Below the pieces are notes generated by a model. The model saw only the letters and a list, made by a program, of their open reading frames with translations, ran no database searches and had not been told where the DNA came from. A program made the translations under genes and the position numbers. Positions 37,264 to 47,868 of a stretch of DNA of 64,000 nt are shown here, in pieces. The DNA lies in the NCBI RefSeq assembly GCF_003641185.1, contig NZ_CP032757.1:2170001-2234000 (forward strand). Reading direction: 5' to 3'. Position 1 is the first letter of the stretch. Every line of letters starts with the position of its first letter. The DNA comes from Lactiplantibacillus pentosus (GTDB taxonomy: Bacteria > Bacillota > Bacilli > Lactobacillales > Lactobacillaceae).

Positions 37264-37926
37264 TTATTTTTTTAACGCGTCATCCAGCGCATTAACGCTC
37301 TTGATGGAACCGACAACGGTAATCACGTCATGCAAAGCCATCATGTCCGTTGGCTTCGGCGAAACGTTGATTTCCTTACCATGCTTGATGGCAATCACGG
37401 TCAGGCCGAATCGTTGCCGAATATTCAGATCGATCAAATTTTGATTAACAAAGTTTGGATCAGTAATTTCGATTGCCGCCAGCGTGTACTCATCACTTAA
37501 ATCAATGAAATTGAGAATATGATTCGACAATAGTTTACGGACCACACTCTGGCCCATGTCACGCTCTGGGAAGATGACCTGATCGGCACCGACCCGTTCG
37601 AGCACCCGGCCTTGGTCGCTAGTCTCGGCCTTGGCAATCACTTTTTTGGCCCCCTGCTCCTTACTCAACATCGTCGTTAGGATACTGGCTTCCATATTAT
37701 TACCGATTCCGATAATGACGTAATCAAACGATTCCACGTTCAAGTCGCGCAATACTTCTTCATCACGGGTATCCGCAATCATGGTCTGTGTCGCAACATC
37801 CATCAATTCGTTGACCGGCTCTTCCTTAATATCCACGGCTAACACATCCTGATGTTCAGCCACCAGTGTCCGGACAACTGCTTCACCAAAGCGTCCGAGT
37901 CCAAACACCGCAAAACTTTTTCTCAT
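37264..37926 (-). CDS. ktrA: Potassium uptake regulator KtrA/TrkA (RCK protein)
   Basis: A 220-aa cytosolic gating subunit. The RCK_N Rossmann domain (FGLGRFGEAVVRTL, then VDIKEE and IADTRDE) binds nucleotide, and the RCK_C domain follows from about residue 135 (IEITDPNFVNQNLIDLNIRQ). It forms a ring under the KtrB channel. GGAGG precedes the ATG; the gene starts 30 bp after ktrB. Comparable Firmicute RCK proteins also bind c-di-AMP, which cannot be tested here. Confidence 0.95.
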   Translation of the reverse strand: MRKSFAVFGLGRFGEAVVRTLVAEHQDVLAVDIKEEPVNELMDVATQTMIADTRDEEVLRDLNVESFDYVIIGIGNNMEASILTTMLSKEQGAKKVIAKAETSDQGRVLERVGADQVIFPERDMGQSVVRKLLSNHILNFIDLSDEYTLAAIEITDPNFVNQNLIDLNIRQRFGLTVIAIKHGKEINVSPKPTDMMALHDVITVVGSIKSVNALDDALKK

Positions 37927-37956
37927 GTCGTCCTCCTTATCATTGCACTATTCACG

Positions 37957-39309
37957 CTACCCAATTAAGATGTTTTCAGCCGGATAACGAATCACGTTGA
38001 CTCTGGCCTGACGTTTCGAGAGAGCGTACAACGACGTGAAGATCCCGACCCGTCCAATAAACATCAGCATCATAATGATAATTTTACCAATCACACTCAG
38101 GTTCGGCGTTAGTCCTAAGCTCAATCCAACCGTCCCAAAGGCGGACAAGGCTTCGAAGAGTACGTACTCGAGCCCAAAGCCCTTCGGAATACGTTCCGTC
38201 TGCGTTAGAATCAAGGTTGCGACCGTTAGTACGACACTGGCCAGAAAAATCAACATCAGTGCCCGGCTAATATTCTCCTGACTAAAGCGGCGATGACTAA
38301 ATTCCACATCTTCACGCCCCCGTAGCTGGGCAATACTTTGAAACATCAACACGCCAAATGTCGTCGTTTTGATTCCGCCAGCCGTTGAACCGGGTGTTCC
38401 ACCGACAAACATCAAGATCATGATGACAAATAAACTCCCTGCCTGCAGTCCCTGCGTCGGCATCGTAATCAGTCCCGCCGTTCGCGGTGTCACACTCAAA
38501 AACAGGGTATTGATCGTGCGGTTAAACCACGACGTCCCCGCTGGCAGCAGTTTTAAATCCCGTTCCGTCACAAGTAGCACCGCAAACCCAATCACGAACA
38601 AACTAATGGTCGTTAGCAACGTCAACTTTGAATTCAGTGTCAACCGTTTACGGACGTGGAATAACAACAAGTCACGCCAGACTAAGAAGCCCAGTCCACC
38701 GGCGATAATCAAAATCATCGTCACAATCAGCACGTAAGGGTCGTTGCGAAAACTTTGTAGGCTGTTCCCAAAGACATCGAAACCAGCGTTACAAAATGAC
38801 ATCACGGCATGATACATCGCCGTATATAAGCCATGCCGCCAGCCAAATTGGGGCACGAAATCTATGGCCAGAAGTCCGAGCCCACCGAGTTGAAACAGCA
38901 GCGACAAACCGACGACATATTTCATCACACTCTTGGTATCACTGAGACTTTCCAAGTTAAGTGACGCTTTGACCATCAGTTGAGTGGACAACCCAATTTG
39001 ACGGCGCATGATATTAAAAAGCAATACGGCAAATGTCATATAACCGAGGGCGCCGATTTCTGATAGGGCTAAAATCACTAATTGCCCAAAAGTGCTCCAA
39101 TGTGCGGCAGTATTGACGACCGTCAACCCGGTAATACAGGTCGCGGAAGCTGCCGTGAACACCACATCGATCAATGACGTGTGCACACCAGCTGGCGTCG
39201 CCCATGGCAAACTTAATAACCCCGTTCCAATCATAATTAAAATGATGAACCCCGCCACCATCTTCTTAGAAAGGGTATCAAAAAGTCTTAGATGTGCTAA
39301 TTTCTTCAT
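37957..39309 (-). CDS. ktrB: Potassium uptake channel subunit KtrB/TrkH family
   Basis: About 450 aa with four M1-P-M2 repeats. The pore loops are visible as TAASATCITGLT, CNAGFDVFG, GGTPGSTAGGIKTT and SAFGTVGLSLGL, each with the conserved filter Gly or its equivalent. It imports K+, probably with Na+. Start at 39309 (MKKLAHLRLFDT) or a GTG at 39330 are both possible; AAGGAG falls between them. It heads the ktrB-ktrA unit and lies about 120 bp from repeat copy 4. Confidence 0.95.
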   Translation of the reverse strand: MKKLAHLRLFDTLSKKMVAGFIILIMIGTGLLSLPWATPAGVHTSLIDVVFTAASATCITGLTVVNTAAHWSTFGQLVILALSEIGALGYMTFAVLLFNIMRRQIGLSTQLMVKASLNLESLSDTKSVMKYVVGLSLLFQLGGLGLLAIDFVPQFGWRHGLYTAMYHAVMSFCNAGFDVFGNSLQSFRNDPYVLIVTMILIIAGGLGFLVWRDLLLFHVRKRLTLNSKLTLLTTISLFVIGFAVLLVTERDLKLLPAGTSWFNRTINTLFLSVTPRTAGLITMPTQGLQAGSLFVIMILMFVGGTPGSTAGGIKTTTFGVLMFQSIAQLRGREDVEFSHRRFSQENISRALMLIFLASVVLTVATLILTQTERIPKGFGLEYVLFEALSAFGTVGLSLGLTPNLSVIGKIIIMMLMFIGRVGIFTSLYALSKRQARVNVIRYPAENILIG

Positions 39310-39429
39310 ACTAACTAACTTCTCCTTCACGATTCCAGCAGCAACACTGAAACCTCACTCCATTTAGCTTAATCAACCCCAGTCAGAATTGCAACCCGCA
39401 GTTTTTAATTCGTGAACACCTAATAGACC

Positions 39430-40316
39430 ACTCGTTATGTTAGTTGATTTGTGTCATGAATCATGACAATTCTTAAGTTCAAAAGCAGCCAGCTGAGACC
39501 CGCTGGAAACAAAGCGAGTTACCGTAAACTTGCAGCGAATCTACGTCCTATGCCGGCTTACAGGTATTTCTGACAACGCTGGAACGCGATGGACACAGAT
39601 TTAAGCCGACAACCCGCGTCTTAAATACTGGTCTTCCACGTTCTATGCAACATTGCCGAAATGTGTTCGGGTCAGACTCTAGAAGCCGCTGAGCATTGTC
39701 AGAAACACCTTCCAGCCTGGATTCCATTCGAAAGGCGGACATTTGCGGACTCAACTTTAGAACGACTGGTCATTGATTCGTAATCAACAGTACGTCTGTG
39801 ATCTAACTGTCAGATTTGTTTTGATTTAAATTACTTCATGCCTCATTTATCTATCGTTTGGCTCGTCTCTATGGAAGTGGCCAAATTGCTAGCTCTTACA
39901 AGTGGAGTTTCCGAGTCAGATTGATATGAACCACCACCTCAATGCCTAGGAATCGTTGGTCCTGACTCACAGTTTGCCTGAAGGACCAGGCATCTAATGT
40001 TAAGTGGTCAATTGTACCAAGATAGGTGACCGTTCATCCGCCATTCGAGCGGTTTCCCGACTGGAGGGGCCGGATGACAATGCTCAGTAGCCAAATTATT
40101 CTTAGCTGGAAGTGGGCTGCTTCCGGCTTAGAATAAGACTCGTATTTGAAATTACGCAGTGGTCTTCTGCGTGAGTTCAAATCGACGTCGGCTGCGTTCC
40201 AGCAATTGTCAGCCGGCCCCGGAAGTCGGAATAAGGCGCGCATCGGCTGACGGACAGTAAACCAACCCGCATTCTTTAATCATTTTTAATGCTAAAAAAT
40301 AACCAGCACAACGCGT
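39430..40316 (+). repeat. Dispersed structured repeat, copy 4
   Basis: About 887 bp, forward orientation, non-coding. The right end (CCAGCACAACGCGT, ending 40316) is well kept; the left end (CGTTATGTTAGTTGATTTGT) is decayed. Arm 1 has been rewritten: 39568-39580 reads TTCTGACAACGCT and its partner 39692-39704 reads AGCATTGTCAGAA, sequence not found at this place in the other copies yet still complementary. Arm 2 (near 40060-40090 with 40200-40230) and its hairpins are conserved. No flanking duplication found. It lies between the ktrB start and the mnmA terminator. Confidence 0.82.
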
Positions 40317-40355
40317 AAAAGCCCATTAGTAAGCATTGAGCTAACTAATGGGCTT
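40314..40355 (-). terminator. Terminator of mnmA
   Basis: Minus-strand perfect 12-bp stem AAGCCCATTAGT/ACTAATGGGCTT followed by TTACGCG; the T-run is short and abuts the end of repeat copy 4. Confidence 0.75.
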
Positions 40356-40376
40356 CAACTGAACAGATAATTGCTG

Positions 40377-41618
<1,242 letters not shown>

Positions 41619-41960
41619 TTAGCCCTCAGTGAGGACGTCCCGCTCAATAAAGTTGGCGAGAATATAGCGTAATTGTTCAACGGCTTCCGGATGCGCGTCA
41701 TTTTTAAAAATATTGACGCGTTGAACGCCGTTACCGGTGACCGTTGTCATTTTAAAACCGGTTAAATCGGCATTGACCGTCACCTTTAATTTAAAGGCTG
41801 CTTGGTATGGCGATGTCGGATCCAATGACCGTTCAAAACTGAACGCACCTGACCGTCCCTTCACGAAGCCCAGGTCTAGCAACGTGTATTTCTTAACCGT
41901 TGCACTTAAGGTATAGGATGTCGTATCACCATCTAATTGAACCGTTTTTGTATAAGCCAT
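41619..41960 (-). CDS. DUF1831 family protein
   Basis: A 113-aa soluble beta-rich protein of a family restricted to lactobacilli and relatives, function unknown. From memory, a protein of this family from L. plantarum (LP2179) was a structural-genomics target. It lies 12 nt after the cysteine desulfurase gene, a conserved pairing, suggesting a link to sulfur transfer or tRNA thiolation, which is an inference. Confidence 0.9.
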   Translation of the reverse strand: MAYTKTVQLDGDTTSYTLSATVKKYTLLDLGFVKGRSGAFSFERSLDPTSPYQAAFKLKVTVNADLTGFKMTTVTGNGVQRVNIFKNDAHPEAVEQLRYILANFIERDVLTEG

Positions 41961-41972
41961 TTGATGGGCCCC

Positions 41973-43124
41973 CTATTTCTTTAATAATCGTTGGGTCGTC
42001 TTCGTCAATACATCGATAAACTGGTCTAAGTCAGCCTTCGTCGTATAGCGCCCAAAACTAAGGCGAATTGATTCCGTGACCCGTGGAGAATCTTCACCAA
42101 ACATTGCAATCAAGACGTGGGAAGGTTCCAGACTGCCCGCGGTACATGCGGACCCGCCAGATACGGCCACGCCACCCAAATCTAAGTTCGTTTGCATCGT
42201 ATACGTTGAAATCCCTTTGATCCAGAGATTCAAGACGTGCTGCAAATTGTTCTCTCCGAGTGAACCGTTGACTTCAAAATCAACCCCGTTGGCCGTCAAT
42301 TGGTCCACAACATACTGCTTGAAGTCCCGATATTTAGCCTGTCGGTGTGCTTTTTCTTCAGTCGTCAATTCTTGAACCGCCGTCGCAAAACCAGCGATTG
42401 CTGGCACATTTTCAGTCCCAGCACGGCGCTTATCTTCCTGCTCGCCACCTTTGACGAAGCTTGGAAAGTTGACGCCATTACGTTTATATAAGAAGCCGAG
42501 AAACTTAGGACCGTTGATCTTATGCGCTGACGTCGATAACATGTCGATGTGGTCACGCTCAACGTCAATATCTAACAAACCATAAGCTTGGACGGCATCC
42601 GTATGGAACCACGCTTGATGATCCTTCAGCAACATCCCGATTTCGTGAATCGGCATCTGTGAACCGACCTCGTTGTTACCCGTCATAATTGAGACCAAGA
42701 TCGTATCTGGTCGCAACGCCGCCTTCAAGTCGTCCAAACTGATTTGGCCTTGCTCATTGACGGGCAAATAAGTAATTTCAAAGCCATGTTCTGCCAGAAA
42801 AGCCGTCGACTTTAAAATTGCCTGGTGTTCAATCGCCGTCGTGATAATATGCTTACCTAAATGTTGCCGGGTCCAGGCCGTCTGCATGATCGCCGTATTA
42901 TCACTCTCAGTCCCACCACTGGTGAAAATAATATCATCGTCGGGGGCATTGATACTTTGGGCAATGACGTGCCGGCTATCATCCAATACTTGCCGTGCAG
43001 CCCGTCCAAAAGCATGGGTGCTAGAGGCGTTTCCGAACGTTTGCGTCATTTGCTCAGTCATCGTCTGAACCACCGAAGCAGCCATCGGCGTGGTGGCCGC
43101 ATTGTCTAGGTACACTTGCTTCAT
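41973..43124 (-). CDS. Cysteine desulfurase (NifS/IscS family)
   Basis: A 383-aa PLP enzyme releasing sulfur from cysteine as an enzyme persulfide. PLP-binding Lys202 is in STSAHKINGPK and the active-site Cys327 in SGGSACTAGSLEPS. Early motifs YLDNAATTP and TSGGTESDNTAI are also present. Among Firmicute paralogues, the position before mnmA suggests it serves tRNA 2-thiolation (NifZ/IscS type) rather than SUF cluster assembly. AGGAAG lies upstream of the ATG. Confidence 0.95.
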   Translation of the reverse strand: MKQVYLDNAATTPMAASVVQTMTEQMTQTFGNASSTHAFGRAARQVLDDSRHVIAQSINAPDDDIIFTSGGTESDNTAIMQTAWTRQHLGKHIITTAIEHQAILKSTAFLAEHGFEITYLPVNEQGQISLDDLKAALRPDTILVSIMTGNNEVGSQMPIHEIGMLLKDHQAWFHTDAVQAYGLLDIDVERDHIDMLSTSAHKINGPKFLGFLYKRNGVNFPSFVKGGEQEDKRRAGTENVPAIAGFATAVQELTTEEKAHRQAKYRDFKQYVVDQLTANGVDFEVNGSLGENNLQHVLNLWIKGISTYTMQTNLDLGGVAVSGGSACTAGSLEPSHVLIAMFGEDSPRVTESIRLSFGRYTTKADLDQFIDVLTKTTQRLLKK

Positions 43125-43280
43125 GTCGTCATACTTCCTTCTAAAAAATCTTCATTTACTTCCTATCGTAACCAGTCCACAGTTAATTGCCATTCAGCTG
43201 TCGTCCTACCACTGTCACCGTACGGAAGTGTCGTCACGCGTCTATCGCGTACCGTCGTGTTGGACACGGTTACTCTCGTA

Positions 43281-43985
43281 TTAATCTGTGGCTTGGTCTT
43301 GTGCCGCAAAGAGGGCCAATAACATGGCTGCTGATTGTTTACCCGCTTCTAGAATAAATTCGTCAAAACTGACACCGGCGTTTTCATCACCAACATCTGA
43401 CATTGCCCGAATCACCACGTAAGGTGTCTTGAATTGATGGCAGGCTTGACCAATCGCAGCGCCTTCCATTTCACTGGACAGTGCGTCTGGAAAATGTGCC
43501 AAGATCTTATCCGTCGCCGCTTTTCCAGCAATGAATTGGTCTCCGGAAACAATCAAACCAGTCTTGGCATTCAAACCAGTAGCGGTTGCTGCTGCCATGA
43601 TTTGTTTGACCCAGTTGGCATCCGTTTCGTAATATAGTGGTTGTTGTGGTAACTGGCCGTACTCGTAATCAAAGGCCGTCGCATCGACATCATGGTAAGC
43701 CGTGGCACTGGCCACAACGACGTCTCCGACATGCAAACCAGCACCGATTCCGCCAGCTGAACCTGAGTTGATAACGACATCCACGTCAAAGTTCGTAATC
43801 ATCAACGCTGTCGTCATTCCGGCTTGAACCTTACCGATACCTGACTGCACTAAGACAACTTCTTGGTGGTCGATCGTCCCATCATAAAACGTGATGTCTT
43901 TGATTGGCACGACCCGTTCGTCTTGCAGTGCCTCCCGCAAAGTTTTGAGTTCCTCTTCCATGGCACAAATAATTCCAAATTTCAT
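43281..43985 (-). CDS. mtnN: 5'-methylthioadenosine/S-adenosylhomocysteine nucleosidase
   Basis: A 234-aa enzyme removing adenine from MTA and SAH; it feeds the activated methyl cycle and LuxS. Motifs: MKFGIICAMEEELK (catalytic Glu), NSGSAGGIG, SSEMEGAAIGQ (substrate-binding Glu) and VIRAMSDVGDE (catalytic Asp). Standard length. It follows the 83-aa membrane protein gene by 20 nt. Confidence 0.97.
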   Translation of the reverse strand: MKFGIICAMEEELKTLREALQDERVVPIKDITFYDGTIDHQEVVLVQSGIGKVQAGMTTALMITNFDVDVVINSGSAGGIGAGLHVGDVVVASATAYHDVDATAFDYEYGQLPQQPLYYETDANWVKQIMAAATATGLNAKTGLIVSGDQFIAGKAATDKILAHFPDALSSEMEGAAIGQACHQFKTPYVVIRAMSDVGDENAGVSFDEFILEAGKQSAAMLLALFAAQDQATD

Positions 43986-44005
43986 GTTGCGCTAACCCCT
44001 ACTTT

Positions 44006-44257
44006 CTATGGTGTTAAAAATAAAATTAAAAAGACAATGATAATGCCTAGTATTAGTCCAGCAATCACCCAATTGAGCTTCCGTGCCAAGCGTTTGGTCT
44101 TTACTTCTTCCAGTGCACGATTATTTTCGGCCGCATAAGCCTGACGCGACGAACTGCTCGTCTCTGGCTCTGAGGGTTGTGTTGGTTCATCGTCTTCAAC
44201 TGGTTGCCGGCGTTGTTGCCGATATTGCTGTCGGGTGACACGTTCGTCATCAGCCAC
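44006..44257 (-). CDS. Small C-terminally anchored membrane protein, 83 aa
   Basis: Not recognised beyond its layout: a hydrophilic N-terminus rich in Arg, Gln and Glu (RQQYRQQRRQPVEDDE), then a single C-terminal membrane segment (WVIAGLILGIIIVFLILFL). The GTG start shares its G with the TAG stop of the NUDIX gene, so translation is coupled. Genes of this kind often sit between NUDIX and mtnN in lactobacilli. Confidence 0.8.
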   Translation of the reverse strand: MADDERVTRQQYRQQRRQPVEDDEPTQPSEPETSSSSRQAYAAENNRALEEVKTKRLARKLNWVIAGLILGIIIVFLILFLTP

Positions 44258-44811
44258 TATGCTTCAACTCCTAACTCGGGGTGACTTTGCCAGTACCAAA
44301 TCGCCATCACTGTTTTCGCATCCTGGATTTGTCCGGTCTGCACTTGTTCGACGGCGGTAGCCAAATCCAGCTTAATTAGCCCAATTTGTTCATCAGGGTC
44401 TTGTGGTAGCTCTGTCGCAACGGCTGTTAAACCGGTCGCCACGTACAATTTCATAAATTCATCGGTAAAACCAGGTGAGGTATAAAATTGGGCGACCGCT
44501 TCTAATCGGCTGGCGGTCAGTCGGGTCTCTTCATTGAGCTCCCGTGCGGCTGCTTGGTCCATCGTTTCGCCGGCTTCGACCTTGCCAGCCGGGATTTCAA
44601 GCGTTAAGCCACCCGTTGCCGCTCGCCACTGTCGTTCAACGATCATTTGGCGTTCTGCCGTAATCATTAGCATCGCGACCGCTGGCTGGTGCCGCACGAT
44701 TTCGCGAGTCGCCGTCGTTTGGTCTGGCAACGTGACTTCTTGACGTTCAACTTGCACGAGTCCACCTTGATAGACCGTTTTGCGACTTTGAACGCGTTCT
44801 TCAAATGTCAT
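44257..44811 (-). CDS. NUDIX hydrolase, ADP-ribose pyrophosphatase type
   Basis: A 184-aa enzyme probably cleaving ADP-ribose to AMP and ribose 5-phosphate. The full NUDIX box is GKVEAGETMDQAAARELNEE (G-x5-E-x7-RE-x2-EE), preceded by TLEIPAG as in ADP-ribose hydrolases. ATG at 44811 preferred; an adjacent GTG at 44814 is possible. First gene of the run through mtnN. Confidence 0.93.
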   Translation of the reverse strand: MTFEERVQSRKTVYQGGLVQVERQEVTLPDQTTATREIVRHQPAVAMLMITAERQMIVERQWRAATGGLTLEIPAGKVEAGETMDQAAARELNEETRLTASRLEAVAQFYTSPGFTDEFMKLYVATGLTAVATELPQDPDEQIGLIKLDLATAVEQVQTGQIQDAKTVMAIWYWQSHPELGVEA

Positions 44812-44917
44812 CACTCAAGCACCCCTTTCAGTGTCTGCTCTCTCAATAAGGATACCGATTTTTAGGACCGAATGCAATTTTCAGTCGACCGATTACGATA
44901 ATTTTAACGAACCGCAT

Positions 44918-44960
44918 AAAAAATGACCCAACGAGCGGTCGTGACTGCTGGTCAGGTCAT
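44918..44960 (-). terminator. Probable terminator of dapF
   Basis: Minus-strand ATGACC ... GGTCAT closing a second inner stem, followed by six T residues, 37 bp after the dapF stop. Confidence 0.6.
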
Positions 44961-44996
44961 GGTTCCAGTTCATCAATTCGCGGTCGTGATGACCCC

Positions 44997-45995
44997 TTAC
45001 ACTTGTGCTAAATTCGACACAAAGTCTTCGTACGCAGCTTGTTCGCCGGTTTCGGTCGCAGTCGCCGTACTGTAATCTCCACGTAAGGCTTCCTCAAGTG
45101 GCAAGGTGACGATGCGAACAAAGGTGGCATTGCCAATCAGTTCCATCCAGTATTCTTCATCGGCACCTTGATGAACGACTGTCTTGACCATCCCACCAGG
45201 ATTAGTAACTTGAATTTCTTGGTTGAAATCAGTACTTTCTTGATGCAATAAGACGTACATTAATGAAGATGCAGACATCGCAGTCCCACAAGCATTCGTA
45301 AAGCCAACGCCGCGTTCAAAGGTCCGCACAAAAATTGAGTTAGCGCCTAAGACTTCGACAAAGCTGACGTTCACGCCATCAGGAAAGATGCTGTTCTTGC
45401 CATCATTCATCCAGGCACCGATTCGTCCTAATTCAGGACCAACTAAAGTCTCGTGGTCAACAAATGCAATCAAATGTGGATTAGGTACAGCAACCGCTGA
45501 AAACTTCAAATTTTCAGATAGTGCTGGAATCTTCTCGTTGATAATCGTCGCCGCGTCATGGTTGGCGTGCATACCTAAAGTTTGCGCGTCAAATGAGACG
45601 GGTGAGATTTCAACACTGTATGCAGGCACATGAGCGGCAAAGTCAGCAACGGCCTGTACTTTTAAGTCCGCATACATGGTCTGGACCCGAAAATCTTCGA
45701 CACTATTTTGGGTTCCCAAGTAGCGTGCCACCGTCCGTAGACCATTGCCACACATGCTAGCCTCGGTGCCGTCTGCGTTAATGACCCGCATGCGACCAAG
45801 GACTTGCGAATGTTCAGATTTATCGACGACTAACACGCCATCGGCACCATCATATAAACCGGCGCCGTCCCGCTTACAAACGTTAATTGCCAATTGCTTC
45901 AAATCCGCATCAGATAACGGTGCTTGAAATTGCGTTTGATCTAATAAATAAAAATCGTTCCCAGAACCGTGTACCTTGATCATTTTCACAGCCAT
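44997..45995 (-). CDS. dapF: Diaminopimelate epimerase
   Basis: A 332-aa enzyme converting LL-DAP to meso-DAP for peptidoglycan and lysine. Both catalytic cysteines are seen: ASMCGNGLRTVARYLG and FTNACGTAMSASS. The N-terminus KMIKVHGSGNDF is typical. It is longer than the usual ~275 aa, with extra sequence spread through loops and at the C-terminus. Start at 45995 (MAVKMIKVHG) has AGG 6 nt upstream; 46001 is an alternative. Stands alone, away from other dap genes. Confidence 0.95.
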   Translation of the reverse strand: MAVKMIKVHGSGNDFYLLDQTQFQAPLSDADLKQLAINVCKRDGAGLYDGADGVLVVDKSEHSQVLGRMRVINADGTEASMCGNGLRTVARYLGTQNSVEDFRVQTMYADLKVQAVADFAAHVPAYSVEISPVSFDAQTLGMHANHDAATIINEKIPALSENLKFSAVAVPNPHLIAFVDHETLVGPELGRIGAWMNDGKNSIFPDGVNVSFVEVLGANSIFVRTFERGVGFTNACGTAMSASSLMYVLLHQESTDFNQEIQVTNPGGMVKTVVHQGADEEYWMELIGNATFVRIVTLPLEEALRGDYSTATATETGEQAAYEDFVSNLAQV

Positions 45996-46113
45996 CAACA
46001 TCCTATCTATATAATCTTAATCCTAAATTAAACTACTTCATTATCATACTGACTTTTTCATGAAAATTCAATTCCAAAGGACCAATTCTCATGAAACCTG
46101 GTGATTAACCCTG

Positions 46114-46512
46114 CTAGTCTTGGTGTTGGTTCAAATTTTTTTGTCGTTCAACCAAGGCCTGATTGATTTTAGTGACTTCTAAAAACTGATAAAACCGGAC
46201 GATTCCCCACAAAATCAGATAGCAGCCTAAAAATAGGCCCCAGAAGCTAGCAGTGTGCCAGTGATTAAACCAAATCGTACTAATGGTTAACCCAAATGTA
46301 CCCAGCAAATGCAGTCCTAATGCCACTAAATATGACAGCCGGTCCAGTTCAAACAAGTCTGTTAGCAGTCCAATCAACGCACTCATGATTAAGACACTCA
46401 CAACATTCCTCATTGTAGGATGCGTGGGCTGAATGTTGAGTGCAATAATGACCAAATAGGCAACTGCGCCGTAACCACACCCAATCATCATTCGTTGTAA
46501 GCTTACTTTCAT
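46114..46512 (-). CDS. DUF3021 family membrane protein
   Basis: A 132-aa protein with four hydrophobic segments and a charged C-terminal helix, matching DUF3021. Members are regularly encoded next to a LytTR regulator, as here (9 nt after it), and may modulate that regulator at the membrane, by analogy with LytTR membrane inhibitor pairs. That role is inferred. Last gene of the ABC-LytTR unit; no clear terminator was seen before dapF. Confidence 0.88.
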   Translation of the reverse strand: MKVSLQRMMIGCGYGAVAYLVIIALNIQPTHPTMRNVVSVLIMSALIGLLTDLFELDRLSYLVALGLHLLGTFGLTISTIWFNHWHTASFWGLFLGCYLILWGIVRFYQFLEVTKINQALVERQKNLNQHQD

Positions 46513-46521
46513 GGCGGCCCC

Positions 46522-46989
46522 CTATATTCCTAGGCTTTTCATCAGCGTCTTCACATATTTACGGCTGACCTCAGTCCTGATCTGATTCGTGAGGACCGCA
46601 GTCATATTACCAGAAAAACTATCACTCAGGCTCAATAAATGGTTCAAATTCAAAAATGCGTGTTTCGAGACCTGCACAAAATCCAGATTGGCCAGTCGTT
46701 GCCGCAAATGGCTAAGCGGTTCTTTGGACTGAATGAGATGTGCGGTCGTATTGACCAGAAGTTGCCCTTGTTGAACATCCGCCATAATAATATCGGCAGT
46801 CTTCACCATCATCAGTTGCTCGCTGGTCTTCAACGGGATAATAGTTGGATGTGCAGTTTGGAACTGGTCAATATACAGCATCAAGGCTTGTACTGGTTCA
46901 CCTAGTTGAGACGCTTTAACCAGTACTTCTATCTGAGATGGCGCCAGTTGTTCATCTCGTTCAAATTGACTGTGAACCACATTGACCAC
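46522..46989 (-). CDS. LytTR-domain DNA-binding regulator
   Basis: A 155-aa protein without a receiver domain. N-terminal region of about 55 aa, then a LytTR domain (TADIIMADVQQGQLLVNTT, LRQRLANLDFVQVSKHAFLN, VSRKYVKTLMKSLGI). GTG start, 18 nt after the permease gene. A matching candidate operator lies in front of the operon at 48805-48838, so autoregulation is likely. Confidence 0.92.
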   Translation of the reverse strand: MVNVVHSQFERDEQLAPSQIEVLVKASQLGEPVQALMLYIDQFQTAHPTIIPLKTSEQLMMVKTADIIMADVQQGQLLVNTTAHLIQSKEPLSHLRQRLANLDFVQVSKHAFLNLNHLLSLSDSFSGNMTAVLTNQIRTEVSRKYVKTLMKSLGI

Positions 46990-47007
46990 CCTCCCATTGA
47001 TAAAGCT

Positions 47008-47868
47008 TTACCGTCGCCATTGTAATTGTTGTCGCCAAACCGGAATCAGCACCAGTAACAAGCAACTGACCAAGATATAGCATATTATCTGATAGGTCTG
47101 TGAGGCTGTCAACAAACCCGACCAGTTGATACGGACACCCATCAATCGCTCAAAATCGTTTTGGGCAATGCTGCTATGAGCAAAAACAGTATTTAAGGTG
47201 TCATTCATTAGTACCTGACGATACAGCGATGCCGCGTAACTTCCAGGCGTTAATTTGACTAAGGTCTGAGCTGCAGTTGGAAGCGAACCAACCGGTAGAT
47301 ACAGCCCAACCAGAAAGCCCGTCGTGGTGCCAATAATGGTCGCAAGTTTGCCAAAATTATCGATGGTATGAATACGGGCGATAATCAGTGCATTCACGAC
47401 CGTCGCCAAACCCGCACTTATCATCATTAGGCCAACAACATCCAGCAACTGTGCCCCGCTAAACCTAAGACCATCAGTAAAACTAAAATAGCCCCACATG
47501 CCAGCGAACATGGCTAGTTGCATGACAATACCGACAATGGTCGCACTCACCAAATAACTTAATTCCAATCTGACTGGTCCCACATCCGTGAGCAATAAAT
47601 CCCGGTCAACCTGGCGCTCACGGTCTGAGACGAGCTGGCCCAAACCAGCTAATGTCGTTGAGATGCCAGTCAAGACCAGAATACCGGCAATCAACCAACT
47701 ATCCAATAACTGATCCGTTTGTGGGAGCTGTGACCATTCTCGGTGCATTCCGGCTTTAAGAAATACTAAATACAGAACAAACGCAATTCCCGCGCTTAAC
47801 AGTGACAACAGAACGCCACTGTGATTTCGAAAATAGAGCCGACAGTTGCGTTTAATCAAAGCAAGCAT
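47008..47868 (-). CDS. ABC transporter permease (ABC-2 type)
   Basis: A 286-aa protein with six hydrophobic segments in the ABC-2 export permease layout. A cytoplasmic loop after the second segment carries SDRERQVDRDLLL. The ATG directly follows the stop of the ATPase gene, implying a coupled pair. Cargo unknown; pairs of this kind with LytTR/DUF3021 export drugs, lipids or peptides. Confidence 0.88.
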   Translation of the reverse strand: MLALIKRNCRLYFRNHSGVLLSLLSAGIAFVLYLVFLKAGMHREWSQLPQTDQLLDSWLIAGILVLTGISTTLAGLGQLVSDRERQVDRDLLLTDVGPVRLELSYLVSATIVGIVMQLAMFAGMWGYFSFTDGLRFSGAQLLDVVGLMMISAGLATVVNALIIARIHTIDNFGKLATIIGTTTGFLVGLYLPVGSLPTAAQTLVKLTPGSYAASLYRQVLMNDTLNTVFAHSSIAQNDFERLMGVRINWSGLLTASQTYQIICYILVSCLLLVLIPVWRQQLQWRR

